Position numbers and translations under genes: made by a program. A model generated the notes under the pieces. It made no database searches and had not been told where the DNA came from. It worked only from the letters and a program-made list of their open reading frames with translations. 64,000 nucleotides of DNA from Paenibacillus_E allorhizoplanae (GTDB taxonomy: Bacteria > Bacillota > Bacilli > Paenibacillales > NBRC-103111), in NCBI RefSeq assembly GCF_927798215.1, contig NZ_CAKMMW010000009.1:186001-250000 (forward strand). Reading direction: 5' to 3'. Below are positions 49,757 through 58,511 of the stretch, piece by piece (the first letter of the stretch is position 1; each line of letters begins with the position of its first letter).

Positions 49757-50371
49757 TTATAATGGTAGATTTTCTAACATAGACTCATATTCTTCTGGGG
49801 TATTAATATTGGTAACGAAATTCGTTCGAAGACCACGTTGAACCAAATACTGCTCATCCACAGACTGCCAATCCAAATGCTCTAGCAGCCCCATCAATCG
49901 GTAGTTTTGTTGCCCAAGCAGCAGTTCGGTTTCAGGCCCAACTTCTCTTGCATAGATCCCATGCAGGGGATGCAGACGGCCCTCAATCTCGGGTATAACC
50001 GCATCCACATTAGACGCGCGGCACAGTTCTGCCATTACCTTAGCTGCATCTGCAGAAATAAAAGGCATGTCGCACCCAACAACCCATACGTGCGATGCGC
50101 TTGCGACATTCATGGCAGCGTGTATGCCGCTTAACGGACCCTTTTGGATATAATGGTCACTCACACATTGTACGTCAATATCTTTAACCCCAACCAGCAA
50201 CGGCTGAAGAGTTTCAATGTCATTGGTCACTACGATAATTTGCTCGCATCCCCTGGACATTTCTTTCAGTTGCCTTAAGAGAATAGCTTCGCCTTGCACA
50301 GGTAGAAGCGCTTTGTGTTTCCCACCCATGCGGCGATTCAAGCCCCCTGCAAGTATAACCCCCGTCATCAT
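49757..50371 (-). CDS. mobA: Molybdenum cofactor guanylyltransferase
   Basis: 204 residues with the nucleotidyltransferase signature LAGGLNRRMGGKHKALLPV, VVGCDMPFISADAA and HPLHGIYA. It attaches GMP to Moco, or the protein may act as MocA-like. The ATG overlaps the MOSC gene stop by 4 bases. The enzyme at 51110-52444 is of the sulfite oxidase fold, which uses Moco without a dinucleotide, so mobA probably serves another enzyme elsewhere. Confidence 0.92.
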   Translation of the reverse strand: MMTGVILAGGLNRRMGGKHKALLPVQGEAILLRQLKEMSRGCEQIIVVTNDIETLQPLLVGVKDIDVQCVSDHYIQKGPLSGIHAAMNVASASHVWVVGCDMPFISADAAKVMAELCRASNVDAVIPEIEGRLHPLHGIYAREVGPETELLLGQQNYRLMGLLEHLDWQSVDEQYLVQRGLRTNFVTNINTPEEYESMLENLPL

Positions 50372-51012
50372 GCCTCGAGATCCGACAATCGTTTCCTAAA
50401 CGACTGCTTCCAGCTAGCCGAAAGGCTATCTACAGAAAGCACTCTTTTGATCGCATCGATATTGAACTTATCGTGATACTTAATCTGATTGGCGAACGCA
50501 ACCGTCACACCCGCTTCATCTCTAGCGATGAGTTTCATCTTGGAATCCGGTGCAATGTAGCCCTCTTTCAGTACGCGAAAGTAATAACCTGTATATCCTG
50601 TTTCCTGAACGTACAGCGTTGCTTCTGGCCAATCCATACGTTTTGCTAGCTTATGACAAGGCTGCCTAGGCTGTGATACCTGCACGATAACCTCGTCGAT
50701 AGCAAATTGATCACCAATACAAACCTCATTCTCCTGCAAGCCGCGAATCGTCAGATTTTCACCAAAGGTAGCAGCGTCTAATGTATAGCCCCGCAAGTTT
50801 TCCCAGTACGCATAGTGTTCTTCTGGATACACGCAAATGGCTTTATCAACACCGCCATGAACCGTTAGATCAGCCTGCCCATCCCCTTCAATTTGCACCT
50901 TGGATACAAACAAAGAGGAGCTGATCGGTGTCTTATAAATCCCCGTGGTCAGCTCTTTACAGTGATATGTTATATTCTGGGGTAACCCCACATTGATAGA
51001 TGTAATTTGCAT
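50368..51012 (-). CDS. MOSC-domain protein
   Basis: 214 residues, YiiM-like. MOSC motifs: VSKVQIEGDGQADLTVHGG, KAICVYPEEHYAYW, FGENLTIRGL, SQPRQPCHKLAKRM with the conserved Cys. MOSC proteins handle molybdenum cofactor sulfur or detoxify N-hydroxylated compounds. ATG with GAGGGG 8 bases ahead; coupled to mobA. Confidence 0.92.
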   Translation of the reverse strand: MQITSINVGLPQNITYHCKELTTGIYKTPISSSLFVSKVQIEGDGQADLTVHGGVDKAICVYPEEHYAYWENLRGYTLDAATFGENLTIRGLQENEVCIGDQFAIDEVIVQVSQPRQPCHKLAKRMDWPEATLYVQETGYTGYYFRVLKEGYIAPDSKMKLIARDEAGVTVAFANQIKYHDKFNIDAIKRVLSVDSLSASWKQSFRKRLSDLEA

Positions 51013-51109
51013 GGCAAATGCCCCTCATTCCGAACAGGATTCTTTTGCCCTTACTATACCAAAATTTCAGCGAAAAGTCAGTGCCCGCTTCAACAGCTCT
51101 GAACCTCTG

Positions 51110-52444
51110 TTAGGCATTTGATTTGCCTACCCAAGCATCGTTATCATAGCCACGTACTTCCCAATACCCCATGTGCTCTTTCTCGATTAACTCGATGCCT
51201 TGCAGCCATTTCACTGATTTATAGGCGTACATCTGAGGCACAATCAGTCGCACTGGCCCACCTAGTTGCTGTGGAATCGGTTTACCGTCCATCAATACGG
51301 CGACCATGATATCATCTCCGTTTGCCTGACTCAAGGACAGTGCATCCGTATATACTTTATCGCCCGAATAAAATTTCACATATTTTGCCGATGCTTGAAC
51401 ACCTGCCGCCGCTAACAGCTGCTTCAGTGGAATGCCTTCCCATGTACATTGGTACACGGACCATCCTGTCACACAGTGAAAGTCACTCACTTGAACCGTG
51501 CGTTTCATCTGCAGGAACTGTTCCCAGTTCCACGCATTGGGCTTATCCACGAGACCTGAAATTGCGAATTTCCAGGTGTCCGAGGAGAACGTTGGAATTT
51601 CCGTAACCGTGTAGATGCGGAAATTCCCTTTGGCCCCTCCGCCTACAACAGCGGCGGAGTCCGGCAATGGCGCTGGCGGCGGCAACATGCGGTTGCCGTC
51701 GTTGGCCACATACTCGGCGGTCGACGACCCGCCGGTATCGAAGGCGCCTTTTATCCAGCGATAAAAGGCGGGGCCGACCGCGATCACGAGCAGCACCCCT
51801 GCGACGAGTCGCAGGAAGGAGGCGCGTGTGATCGGCAATTCCTTCAGCGCGTCGATGACCGCTTGCGCTGCTGTGCGCCCTGCGGTGGCGTGTTCGGACG
51901 CCACCGGGGCTATGTCTGCCGCTGCGACGCTCGCGGCGGCAGGCGGCCTGCTGGCAGCGGCTTGTTCGAGCCGCTGTTGGCGCTTGAGCCATCGGCTGCG
52001 CGAGATGGCGTGGTACACGGCATACGGCACTCCGACCCAGGTGAGCAGGTCATGCACGAGGAGTGCCGCGTTGTTCAAGCCTGGTGGCATGTGCCGGAAT
52101 TGCCACAGGATCACGCCTGATGCGGCCCAGCCGATCAGTAGCGCGAGCACGAACACCAAATTCGCGCGTTGGTTGCGGCGCGCGCGAATCTGGCGCCAAT
52201 GCTTGCGGATCATTGGCGCGTACAGAACCATGAGCAACACAGAGGCTAGCCCCAAATAAATGTGGAGCTGCTTCAGCGTCACACGAAATGCACCAAGGTC
52301 CCCGCGGATCGCACCAATACTGAGCACTATCCCTGTCACCGTCAGAAGCAGCACAATCCAAGCATTCCAGCTATGCAGAGCATTTAAACGCTTACCAAAC
52401 GATTGCTTCAGCCAGCCTCTTTTTGACTCCACCTTCGGCCACAT
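51110..52444 (-). CDS. Cytochrome b561-like / sulfite-oxidase-fold molybdoenzyme fusion
   Basis: 444 residues. Four membrane helices (about 28-46, 59-78, 95-115, 125-148) with His 24, 61, 131 and 145 placed for b-type haem; an Ala-rich cytoplasmic linker; TRASFLRL plus a fifth helix (210-232); then an outside sulfite-oxidase-like Moco domain (about 270-444) with the Mo-ligand Cys 324 in DFHCVTGWS. This fuses the roles of YedZ and YedY (MsrQP). The TR-A-SFLR before helix 5 looks like a Tat motif missing one Arg. The membrane part is GC-rich. Start ATG at 52444 or GTG at 52432. Confidence 0.88.
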   Translation of the reverse strand: MWPKVESKRGWLKQSFGKRLNALHSWNAWIVLLLTVTGIVLSIGAIRGDLGAFRVTLKQLHIYLGLASVLLMVLYAPMIRKHWRQIRARRNQRANLVFVLALLIGWAASGVILWQFRHMPPGLNNAALLVHDLLTWVGVPYAVYHAISRSRWLKRQQRLEQAAASRPPAAASVAAADIAPVASEHATAGRTAAQAVIDALKELPITRASFLRLVAGVLLVIAVGPAFYRWIKGAFDTGGSSTAEYVANDGNRMLPPPAPLPDSAAVVGGGAKGNFRIYTVTEIPTFSSDTWKFAISGLVDKPNAWNWEQFLQMKRTVQVSDFHCVTGWSVYQCTWEGIPLKQLLAAAGVQASAKYVKFYSGDKVYTDALSLSQANGDDIMVAVLMDGKPIPQQLGGPVRLIVPQMYAYKSVKWLQGIELIEKEHMGYWEVRGYDNDAWVGKSNA

Positions 52445-52545
52445 CCTTCACGAAATACGTACATGATTGTTTTATCTCTATCATAACGTATTAACCTTAA
52501 AATTAGCTTACAAATGGATAAATTTATCTGTTCATTGTTTACTAT

Positions 52546-52756
<211 letters not shown>

Positions 52757-52757
<1 letters not shown>

Positions 52758-52778
52758 CGGACACCACAGACGCTATCC
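52757..52778 (+). repeat. 22-bp dyad element, copy 1
   Basis: TAACGGACAC, 4 bases, GACGCTAT. First of four copies of the element TAACGGACAC-N4-GWCGYTAT in 180 bases. It directly follows the minisatellite. The ends are imperfect inverted repeats. Confidence 0.85.
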
Positions 52779-52804
52779 CTACCCAAATGAAACCTTCTAA
52801 AATC

Positions 52805-52826
52805 TAACGGACATGAGTGTCGTTAT
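52805..52826 (+). repeat. 22-bp dyad element, copy 2
   Basis: TAACGGACAT, 4 bases, GTCGTTAT; same orientation as copy 1, 48 bases further on. Confidence 0.85.
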
Positions 52827-52865
52827 TGGATCATATCAGCCCACATAATTACCGATTCCTGACAA

Positions 52866-52887
52866 ATAACGACTTCTGTGTCCGTTA
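52866..52887 (-). repeat. 22-bp dyad element, copy 3 (inverted)
   Basis: Minus strand TAACGGACAC, 4 bases, GTCGTTAT; opposite orientation to copies 1 and 2. Confidence 0.85.
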
Positions 52888-52915
52888 AGCGAGCATACGC
52901 CTTCATTTTGCCCTA

Positions 52916-52937
52916 ATAGCGTCTCCTGCGACCGTTA
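52916..52937 (-). repeat. 22-bp dyad element, copy 4 (inverted)
   Basis: Minus strand TAACGGTCGC, 4 bases, GACGCTAT; the most divergent copy, sharing GACGCTAT with copy 1. The rest of 52938-52995 shows no gene. Confidence 0.8.
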
Positions 52938-52997
52938 TCCCTCAATCCACCAACAACCACCAACATCCCCCACCGGCAACGCATCCGTCCAAAAAGA

Positions 52998-53033
52998 AAA
53001 AGGTCAAATCACGTCGCAACGGATTTCACCTTT
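52998..53033 (-). terminator. Terminator of the small DNA-binding-like gene
   Basis: Minus strand AAAGGTGAAATC pairs with GATTTGACCTTT (one mismatch), followed by TTCTTTTT. It lies 20 bases after the stop at 53054. Confidence 0.8.
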
Positions 53034-53053
53034 ATCATTTTAAATTCTTGCAT

Positions 53054-53437
53054 TTAGCCGCCAATACGAATCTTACGGTATGTATCGATAAACGATAGGA
53101 CATCGACCCGTTTCCCCCTCTTTTTAGCTACACGAGCCATTTTCACAAGGGTTGTCCAGAACTCATCTAGCACAGGCGATTCAAATCCATCTTCATTCGA
53201 TTCTTGCGTTAACTTATGTTTGTTTTTGTAAGAAGTGCCTTCATCCGAAATGAGGTATTGAATTTGACTTTTTTTCCATTGTTCACCCGATACATAGCTA
53301 ACACCCATTTCACGCATTTTTTTGCGGACAGATGTAACAGGACGTGATAATTCTCTAGCAATAATAACTGGCGGACACTCCGAGGAAAGTCGAATTAGTT
53401 TGTCCAGCTCTTGAGTGGACCATGGTTTTTTAGTCAT
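53054..53437 (-). CDS. Small protein with Myb/SANT-like helix-turn-helix, unknown role
   Basis: About 127 residues, basic. The N-terminal 45 residues (PWSTQELDKLIRLSSECPP, then IIARELSRPVTSVRKKMREM) have the three-helix Trp-spaced look of a Myb/SANT or sigma-4-like DNA-binding domain. The C-terminal half is helical and ends in KRGKRVDVLSFIDTYRKIR. ATG at 53437 with GGGG 9 bases ahead (frame open to 53452). Not assigned to a named family. Confidence 0.75.
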   Translation of the reverse strand: MTKKPWSTQELDKLIRLSSECPPVIIARELSRPVTSVRKKMREMGVSYVSGEQWKKSQIQYLISDEGTSYKNKHKLTQESNEDGFESPVLDEFWTTLVKMARVAKKRGKRVDVLSFIDTYRKIRIGG

Positions 53438-53621
53438 ATCAATAAACCCCATTTCGTAAATATAAATGTTTCATTTTGCCTGTTCTTGGTTAAGTACTAA
53501 AGGTATAATCAGAGAATAGCAATGAAATGTTAAGTAAGTATGAGTTAACCATAATGAAAGTATGAAGACATAACTTTTTCGCTATTTTTTTAAAAAATAG
53601 GTCCTTGGAGGGTGAAAAACA

Positions 53622-54443
53622 ATGAAAAAACACGTAAATGGTACCGAATTATTCGTTCAAGATCAAGGTCAAGGAACTCCTGTTATCCTCCTTCATGGCT
53701 TTCCCTTGGATCATCGGATGTGGCAATCACAAATGGAGACATTGTCCGCGAACTACCGCGTACTTGCACCTGATTTCCGTGGGATGGGTCAATCCGATTT
53801 GCCAGTTACGCCAATGTCTCTCACGCAGTATGCGCAAGATATTCTTGCACTTATGGATGAATTACGTATAGAAAAAGCCACCCTCGGAGGCTTCTCCATG
53901 GGTGGCTATGTCGCTTTTGCTCTACTTCGTCTAGCACCTGAACGCTTCTCAGCGTTGATTCTAGCCAATACACGCCCCGAGCCAGATGGCCAAGAAGGAC
54001 GGAAAAATCGCCTGAACATGGCTGTCTCTCTGTATGACAAGGGAGCCGCGGCCGCTCGAGATGCCATGCTGCCTAAACTTGTGACAGAAGCCACACATCT
54101 AGAGCAGCCGCAGCTGATCGATTCCCTCAAGGTGATCATGGACAGCATGCCAGCCGAAGGTCTTGTCCACGCCAGCATCGCGATGGCTTTCCGCGCGGAC
54201 TCGGTTGATCTCCTGCCTACCATCTCTGTGCCAACCCTCGTCATCGCAGGCGAACAGGATGCAATTGCGCCGCCAGATGTTATGAAGTCGATGGCTGATC
54301 AAATTCCAGGAGCTAACTTTCACGTCATTCCTTCTGCTTCCCACTTAACACCAATGGAGAAACCCGAAGCCTTCAATGAACTAGTTCTTGCCTTTCTGAA
54401 GGAAGCTTCGCTTAAATCAATGGACTACCGCTCGCCTTCTTAA
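53622..54443 (+). CDS. Alpha/beta-fold hydrolase
   Basis: 273 residues. Oxyanion-hole segment ILLHGFPLDHRMW, nucleophile elbow GGFSMGGYVA (Ser), Asp in GEQDAIAPP, His in ASHLTPMEKP, all in normal order. Similar in layout to 3-oxoadipate enol-lactonase and arylesterase types; substrate unknown. GGAGG lies 10 bases ahead of the ATG. No signal peptide. Convergent with the ROK gene, 6 bases apart. Confidence 0.9.
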   Translation: MKKHVNGTELFVQDQGQGTPVILLHGFPLDHRMWQSQMETLSANYRVLAPDFRGMGQSDLPVTPMSLTQYAQDILALMDELRIEKATLGGFSMGGYVAFALLRLAPERFSALILANTRPEPDGQEGRKNRLNMAVSLYDKGAAAARDAMLPKLVTEATHLEQPQLIDSLKVIMDSMPAEGLVHASIAMAFRADSVDLLPTISVPTLVIAGEQDAIAPPDVMKSMADQIPGANFHVIPSASHLTPMEKPEAFNELVLAFLKEASLKSMDYRSPS

Positions 54444-54449
54444 AAGAAG

Positions 54450-55664
54450 CTAAGCTTTAACCAGTTGATTCATAACCATCACGGCAGCTCCAATGGCTAA
54501 TGCTTCATCACCAAGCTGTCCTTTGCTGAAAACAACCTGATAGGCGGGGTAATAATAAGTCTTGCGAATCGCAACCTGCGTTGCTGTCTGGAAGAACAAT
54601 TCCCCGCCTGTTATCAACGGCCCCCCGATGATCACTTTCTCCGGGTGCAAAATATTTAATAAATTCGCCAGGCCGATCCCGAAATAGGTCGCAGCCTCCG
54701 TCACGATCTCCACGGCTAGGGGATCATTTTTTTTGAGTGCCTCCATAATATGCTGGTAAGTAACCTGCTCTGGATCCTCAACCATATGTACTAACACGGT
54801 AGCTTTCCCTTTTTTCAAGGCAGATTTAGCAGCTTTCTCTATCGCATATAGCGAAGCGTAAGATTCCAAAGCGCCATAATTACCAGCTTGGTTGCGATGG
54901 GCAACACCATCGGTTTGAATAATCATTTGCCCCACAGAGCCTTCCATATCGACCGCCCCATAGATAACCTTGCCTTCTGACACCATCGAGGAACGTAAGC
55001 CTACGCCAGCGTGAATATAAAGGAGATGCTTGAAGCTCCGGGTCCGTTGATGCCAGGATTCCGCCAGAATCGCTGTGTTCGCGCCATTGTCCAGCAGTGC
55101 AGGAACTTGGAGCTCTCCACTTAACCACCTGCATATGTCCACATGTCTCCAGCCACTTGCCGGGAAATAAGAGGGCTCCAGAATAACTCCGGCTACTCGG
55201 TCTACCGGTCCCACTGCTCCAATTCCTATACCCAACACCTGCGAAGTTTCGATGCCATGGTGAGCTAGCATGCGCTTCGCTTCCTTGACTATAAGGGGAA
55301 GCAATACTCCTGGAGTCATAACTTCTGTCATCGCCCAGCTCTTCGTTTCCAGCTTGTTCATCCCTAGATCTACAAGTACCAGCTTGGACAAGGTTCTCGA
55401 AATTTCCAAACCAAATATATAAGCATAGGCCGGATTCTTCTCATATAAAATCGGCCTACGCCCGCCCGTAGATGCACCAAAGCCTGATTCCAAGATGAGT
55501 CCCTGACTCGTTAACTCCTCTAGAAGTCGCGTTAACGTCGAGACCGTCATACCGCTTTGGTCTAATAAATCTATTTTCGAAACCGTCGTTTGCCGTGTAA
55601 TCAGCTCGTAAACTTCCTTGGCTTTTCGGTTCGAAATTCGTTCTGTAATAACGTCTACATTCAA
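54450..55664 (-). CDS. ROK-family transcriptional regulator (NagC/XylR type)
   Basis: 404 residues. N-terminal winged helix (RKAKEVYELITRQTTVSKID, SGMTVSTLTRLLEELTSQGL), then a ROK kinase-like domain (GLEISRTLSKLVLVDLG, GIGIGAVGPVDRV, LDNGANTAILAE). It probably represses a sugar gene set. Oddity: the CXCGXXGCXE zinc motif of most ROK proteins is replaced by NQAGNYGALES, with no Cys. The target is not obvious from neighbours. Confidence 0.9.
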   Translation of the reverse strand: MNVDVITERISNRKAKEVYELITRQTTVSKIDLLDQSGMTVSTLTRLLEELTSQGLILESGFGASTGGRRPILYEKNPAYAYIFGLEISRTLSKLVLVDLGMNKLETKSWAMTEVMTPGVLLPLIVKEAKRMLAHHGIETSQVLGIGIGAVGPVDRVAGVILEPSYFPASGWRHVDICRWLSGELQVPALLDNGANTAILAESWHQRTRSFKHLLYIHAGVGLRSSMVSEGKVIYGAVDMEGSVGQMIIQTDGVAHRNQAGNYGALESYASLYAIEKAAKSALKKGKATVLVHMVEDPEQVTYQHIMEALKKNDPLAVEIVTEAATYFGIGLANLLNILHPEKVIIGGPLITGGELFFQTATQVAIRKTYYYPAYQVVFSKGQLGDEALAIGAAVMVMNQLVKA

Positions 55665-55741
55665 AAGAAGCAGCCTCCAATGATAATCTTTCTCATATGC
55701 TTCGCCATGAAGGAATCATTATCCTGCTTCTTAGTGTATCC

Positions 55742-56458
55742 TTAGTCCTTGGAGCCTATCATTAGGGTGTAACCCATATAGGGATGATACTTGCTGACCA
55801 GCTCATCATACCGAGCTGTGATCTGCCATACACGGGGATCCATGAAGGATTGTCGATCAGATAAATGAACAGGATCTGGATGCTGAACCTGATCTTCGAA
55901 CATCGTTAATGGGAAGGGATGAATACCTGTCGAAGTGACGGTACTGAATTTATTGCTCTCCAGCAGCTCTTGCCACTCTTCCAGCTTATAGATCTTACTC
56001 ACCCCATAGAAGCTGCATAACGCCCTATGAATGCCTGTTGTCATATCTTTTACTTTAATCACTTCTCGGTCATATAGCTTTCCTTCTGGTTTTAATACCC
56101 GATAGTACTCCGATACAGCTTTCTGAGCGTCTGCGAAGTTCGTGACAGACTCCACCATCACAACATCGAAAGACTGAGCCTCGAACGGCAGCTGACAAAC
56201 ATCTCCTATTAGGAATTTTACTTGGGTGCCCTGCTTCTCAGCTCGAATCTTGGCTTTATTAATCATTTCTGGACGTATATCAATGGCAGTAACATCGCAG
56301 CCTTGCTCTGCCAAATAACAGGCTGTTCTACCTGTTCCGCAGCCTACCTCCAGCACCTTTTTCCCTTTGTCGATCGGATATCTCTTCAGTTGCTCGATGG
56401 TCTCTCCAAATCCCCCGGGATGTGCGTTTCCTATCCCGAGCTTCGCTAACATATCCAA
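55742..56458 (-). CDS. Class I SAM-dependent methyltransferase
   Basis: 238 residues. Motif I VLEVGCGTGRTACYLAEQGC, motif II acidic TAIDIRPEMI, motif post-II IGDVCQLPF, and an AdoMet-methyltransferase core of the UbiE/Methyltransf_11 type. The C-terminal 90 residues, perhaps substrate cap, are not diagnostic. TTG start at 56458 (ATG three codons in, at 56452); GGAGGTG lies about 17-24 bases ahead, so the exact start is uncertain. Confidence 0.87.
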   Translation of the reverse strand: MDMLAKLGIGNAHPGGFGETIEQLKRYPIDKGKKVLEVGCGTGRTACYLAEQGCDVTAIDIRPEMINKAKIRAEKQGTQVKFLIGDVCQLPFEAQSFDVVMVESVTNFADAQKAVSEYYRVLKPEGKLYDREVIKVKDMTTGIHRALCSFYGVSKIYKLEEWQELLESNKFSTVTSTGIHPFPLTMFEDQVQHPDPVHLSDRQSFMDPRVWQITARYDELVSKYHPYMGYTLMIGSKD

Positions 56459-56702
56459 GTAATCGATAGCCCTTACACCTCCGCAATGGCATTACGTTCT
56501 TTTTCTACCATATGGGAGGCTACTGTCACTTGTTCAACTTCTCGCCATCTTTTAACAAAAACAGGCTCTTGCCTAAAAGTCGTGATTGTCCCTATAGATT
56601 TAGGCGAAACACCCAAGCAAATCGTGACATCTCTCCATAGGATAGTATTGTCTCTCATTCGCTTCTGCGGAAGAGCATTCCTGAAGATGGGGGGTGACAT
56701 AA

Positions 56703-56813
56703 ATGGGTGTTGCTGTAGGTACTGGTGCAGGTTATGGTGGTACGTCGTCCGCTGCAGTTGTTCTTGTTCTGTTCGTTCTGCTTGTTATCGTAACAATGAC
56801 TTTTGTTTGGTAA
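56703..56813 (+). CDS. YjcZ-family tiny membrane protein
   Basis: 36 residues: MGVAVGTGAGYGGTSSAAVV then LVLFVLLVIVTMTFVW. Gly-rich head and single C-terminal helix as in YjcZ-type sporulation proteins. GGGGTGAC precedes the ATG. CATAGGATA at 56636-56644 fits a SigK -10 box (CATANNNTA), although a matching -35 was not clear. Divergent from the methyltransferase; paralogue of 43494-43595. Confidence 0.85.
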   Translation: MGVAVGTGAGYGGTSSAAVVLVLFVLLVIVTMTFVW

Positions 56814-56837
56814 TAAGTCATAGATTTCTGCAATCAA

Positions 56838-56872
56838 AAGGAGCCAAGACTCATTGCTGAGTCTGGCTCCTT
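56838..56872. terminator. Bidirectional terminator
   Basis: AAGGAGCC and AGACTC pair with GAGTCT and GGCTCCTT; CTTTTG follows on the minus strand. Shared by the YjcZ gene (stop 56813) and the binding-protein gene ending at 56887. Confidence 0.88.
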
Positions 56873-56886
56873 CTACATAGAACGTC

Positions 56887-58437
56887 TTATTTCTTCGAAG
56901 CTGCTAAGAAAGCATCCAATTGCTTTTGCTTTTCAGCTATGATTTTATCAATGCCTGCTGCTTTCATTTTATCTTGATATTTCGGCAAGGAAGCATCCAT
57001 ATCCACAGAACCTGTATCCATCGCTGCATCGAATTCTTTGCCTACGTTAACTGCTGCAGCCACTTGAGTTTTAACAGGCTCGGAGTCGAACGTAAAGCCT
57101 AGACCTGGTGATTTTTTGCCTGATTTATTGAACTCTTTGAATTTATCCCATTTCTGTGGATCTTCATTATCGTATAAGTAGTTCAAGAATTGGTTACCGA
57201 ACTGCCATGCAGCACCTGGTGCATAATTTTTGCCTGCATCTGTTGCTTTAATAATGTTTTCCGACACTTTCGTGTAGTGCGTACCTTCGATACCAAAGTT
57301 GATGAGATTGTTTAATTGTTTATCCGTGTGCAAGAGGTTAATCACCATCATCGTACGAGCTGGATCCTTGGACGTTACGGAAATGCCTAACATGGAACCC
57401 GCTGTGTCGCCTGTGGAAATTGTACGTGGTGTCAACTCGATTTGGCCAAGTTTACCTACCAAGTTCGTTGCATTTGCCAGTTCACTATCTTTACCTGGTT
57501 TCAAAGAAGATGTAATCATGAATACATTCCCGGATTTCAAAGCATCTTGACCCGACAATTGCGTCGTAGCTGCATCCTTATTGATATATCCTTTTTGCAT
57601 AAAATCACGTGTTAATTTCAAAATTTCTTTATAACGCGGTTGATCCCATTTCGGAATCACTTTTGTATCTGTGCCATCTTTCATAATAACACCTGGAATT
57701 GTGCTGTCACCCAGATAGTCATACTGCGCCAAATAGTGCGCATTCAAGTTATCCCCGTCGCGAAGGAAGAAAGCTGTCATTTCTGGCTTTTTCTCTTTGA
57801 CTGTTTTCAGTACATTAGCCAAGTCTGCCATCGTCTTCACAGCTGTCATATCAATGCCTAATTCTTTGGCGATATCCGCACGATACACAACCCCACCGGA
57901 AGCTGCAAGTTCTTTATTCGTTGGGACACCATAGTTTTTACCATTGATTTTAGCTCCTTGCAAGAATGCCGGATCCAAGGAATCCGTAATACCCTTTCCA
58001 TATTGCCCAATCAAATCATTCAGCGGCATCAAGGCGCCTTTACCCACATTAACAGCGTGACCATTCCATTGTGCTGTGAAAAGGATATCAAACTCTTCAC
58101 GGGAAGCAATCATTAAGTTCGTTTTATTATCCCATTGGCCCCAGTCGATTGGCATTAATTTGATCGTTGCGTTGATTTTTTCTTTCAAAACCTTGTTCAT
58201 AGCGTCTTCTACTTTAGCTTGATCCGGTTGTGGTGTACCAGGGTAGACTAGTTTCACTTCATAAGGCTTCAAATCCGTTGTAGCTGCTTTCGTCGCAGCA
58301 GGCGCTGTACTTGTTGCTGGTGCTGCTGTAGCACTTGCAGCAGGCTCTGGTGTACTCTTCGAACAGCCCGCCAAGGTGAGTGATAACGAAAACGTTAGGG
58401 TAAGAAGTGCAAGAGTGCTTTTTTTCAAAGCTTTCAT
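56887..58437 (-). CDS. Extracellular oligosaccharide-binding lipoprotein
   Basis: 516 residues. Lipobox LTLAGC (Cys 25), an Ala/Thr/Pro-rich tether to about 55, then a large family-1 binding domain (VKLVYPGTPQPDQAKVEDAM, MPIDWGQWDNKTNLMIASRE). Size and sequence style are those of LplA/YtcQ-type receptors that work with LplB/LplC permeases. Last gene of the permease-binding protein set. Ligand unknown; such systems often import plant-wall oligosaccharides. Confidence 0.9.
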   Translation of the reverse strand: MKALKKSTLALLTLTFSLSLTLAGCSKSTPEPAASATAAPATSTAPAATKAATTDLKPYEVKLVYPGTPQPDQAKVEDAMNKVLKEKINATIKLMPIDWGQWDNKTNLMIASREEFDILFTAQWNGHAVNVGKGALMPLNDLIGQYGKGITDSLDPAFLQGAKINGKNYGVPTNKELAASGGVVYRADIAKELGIDMTAVKTMADLANVLKTVKEKKPEMTAFFLRDGDNLNAHYLAQYDYLGDSTIPGVIMKDGTDTKVIPKWDQPRYKEILKLTRDFMQKGYINKDAATTQLSGQDALKSGNVFMITSSLKPGKDSELANATNLVGKLGQIELTPRTISTGDTAGSMLGISVTSKDPARTMMVINLLHTDKQLNNLINFGIEGTHYTKVSENIIKATDAGKNYAPGAAWQFGNQFLNYLYDNEDPQKWDKFKEFNKSGKKSPGLGFTFDSEPVKTQVAAAVNVGKEFDAAMDTGSVDMDASLPKYQDKMKAAGIDKIIAEKQKQLDAFLAASKK

Positions 58438-58511
58438 TGATGGATTGCCTCCCTTTATCTCAATTCTTCTTATATGCTAAACCAGTCTACACTGGTACAA
58501 GCCGCGTTAAA

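Noticed and set aside
56473..56700. Minus-strand 75-codon frame between the methyltransferase and the YjcZ gene
   Set aside because: No recognisable family and no good ribosome site. It occupies the divergent promoter region of two supported genes.
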